The notes under the pieces: model-generated
Seen by the model: the letters and a program-made list of their open reading frames with translations, nothing else
What the model was told of the DNA's origin: nothing
The model's database searches: none
Assembly (NCBI RefSeq): GCF_025630775.1
Contig: NZ_JAOSZE010000006.1
Coordinates: 62,001 to 126,000 of the forward strand
Length of the DNA: 64,000 nucleotides
Reading direction: 5' to 3'
Origin: Actinoplanes sp. KI2
Lineage (GTDB): Bacteria; Actinomycetota; Actinomycetes; Mycobacteriales; Micromonosporaceae
Translations under genes and position numbers: made by a program
Shown: positions 63,879 through 64,000 of the stretch, piece after piece
Layout: every line of letters starts with the position of its first letter
Numbering within the stretch: the first letter of the stretch is position 1

Positions 63879-64000
63879 CCTGTCGCTGGCCCGCTGGGAG
63901 GTGGCGACGCTGACCGGCCGCCTGCGCTGGCTGGAGGCCGAGCGGGACGCCGCGGTCGAGGACCGGGATCGGCATCAGCAGCAGGCGGCGACCCTGCGGG
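63862..64000 (+). CDS. N-terminus of a coiled-coil protein (cut by the window end)
   Basis: The GTG at 63862, 4 bases after a GGGAGGGAAGG stretch, opens a frame (SETDDLSLARWEVATLTGRL then RWLEAERDAAVEDRDRHQQQ) that is still open at the last base. It overlaps the previous gene by 17 bases. Acidic, heptad-rich helix; coiled-coil N-termini of this kind often precede methyltransferase or glycosyltransferase domains, but nothing more can be said. Confidence 0.7.
   Translation, partial: MSETDDLSLARWEVATLTGRLRWLEAERDAAVEDRDRHQQQAATLR

Overview
The window is chromosomal DNA from a high-GC Gram-positive actinomycete. GTG starts, tightly overlapping operons, leaderless promoters, an HU protein with a long Lys/Ala/Thr tail and a CofC/FbiD (F420) gene all point there. 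I favour the Micromonosporaceae (Actinoplanes-like), but that is inference from gene style and order, not proof. Most of the window follows, in order, the conserved actinobacterial core block known from Mycobacterium and Streptomyces: ndgR/leuC/leuD, hup, mutT1/ppk, fbiD, gpsA, ddl, a DUF3515 gene, thiL, rpmB, a DAK-family gene, recG, rsmD, coaD, a DUF177 gene/rpmF/plsX/rnc, mutM, smc, ftsY, amtB/glnK/glnD. Accessory genes are inserted at the seams.

Layout. 1-5.6 kb: a conserved protein of unclear function and an alpha/beta hydrolase, divergent from an ABC-2 exporter with an XRE regulator, then an FAH-family hydrolase and an NmrA-like oxidoreductase. 5.6-7.4 kb: tRNA-Gln and tRNA-Glu, a repeat-rich spacer with a 128-bp hairpin, an AlpA/Xis-like HTH gene and an AHL-lactonase-like metallo-hydrolase. 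7.4-11.2 kb: ndgR divergent from leuCD, then hup. 11.2-18.7 kb: mutT1, ppk, a cold-shock-like gene and fbiD on the minus strand; plsC, gpsA and a cystathionine gamma-lyase-like gene on the plus strand. 18.7-20.6 kb: an inserted GntR(YtrA)-ABC cassette. 20.6-29.3 kb: ddl to recG. 29.4-31 kb: an LPITG surface protein. 31.4-37.7 kb: rsmD, coaD, DUF177, rpmF, plsX, rnc, a PIG-V-like mannosyltransferase and mutM. 37.9-42.0 kb: a three-gene minus-strand operon (PelF/DUF3492-like glycosyltransferase with degenerate motifs, a 458-residue polytopic membrane protein, and a spherulin-4-like protein). 42.7-55.8 kb: a small coiled-coil gene, smc, HAD, DinB, PhoD, ftsY, a phosphotransferase, and amtB-glnK-glnD behind a GlnR-type box. 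55.8-64 kb: a surface-glycan island of unusually fused glycosyltransferases plus a membrane-anchored methyltransferase-like protein, running off the window end.

How the parts work together. The core genes serve leucine, phospholipid, peptidoglycan, thiamine, CoA and F420 biosynthesis, ribosome and tRNA function, DNA repair, chromosome segregation, protein targeting and nitrogen sensing. The accessory genes are mostly about the cell surface: exporters, a wall-anchored protein, a mannosyltransferase and two glycan loci. The most unusual content is the Pel/galactosaminogalactan-like trio at 37.9-42.0 kb and the repeated glycosyltransferase architecture after glnD.
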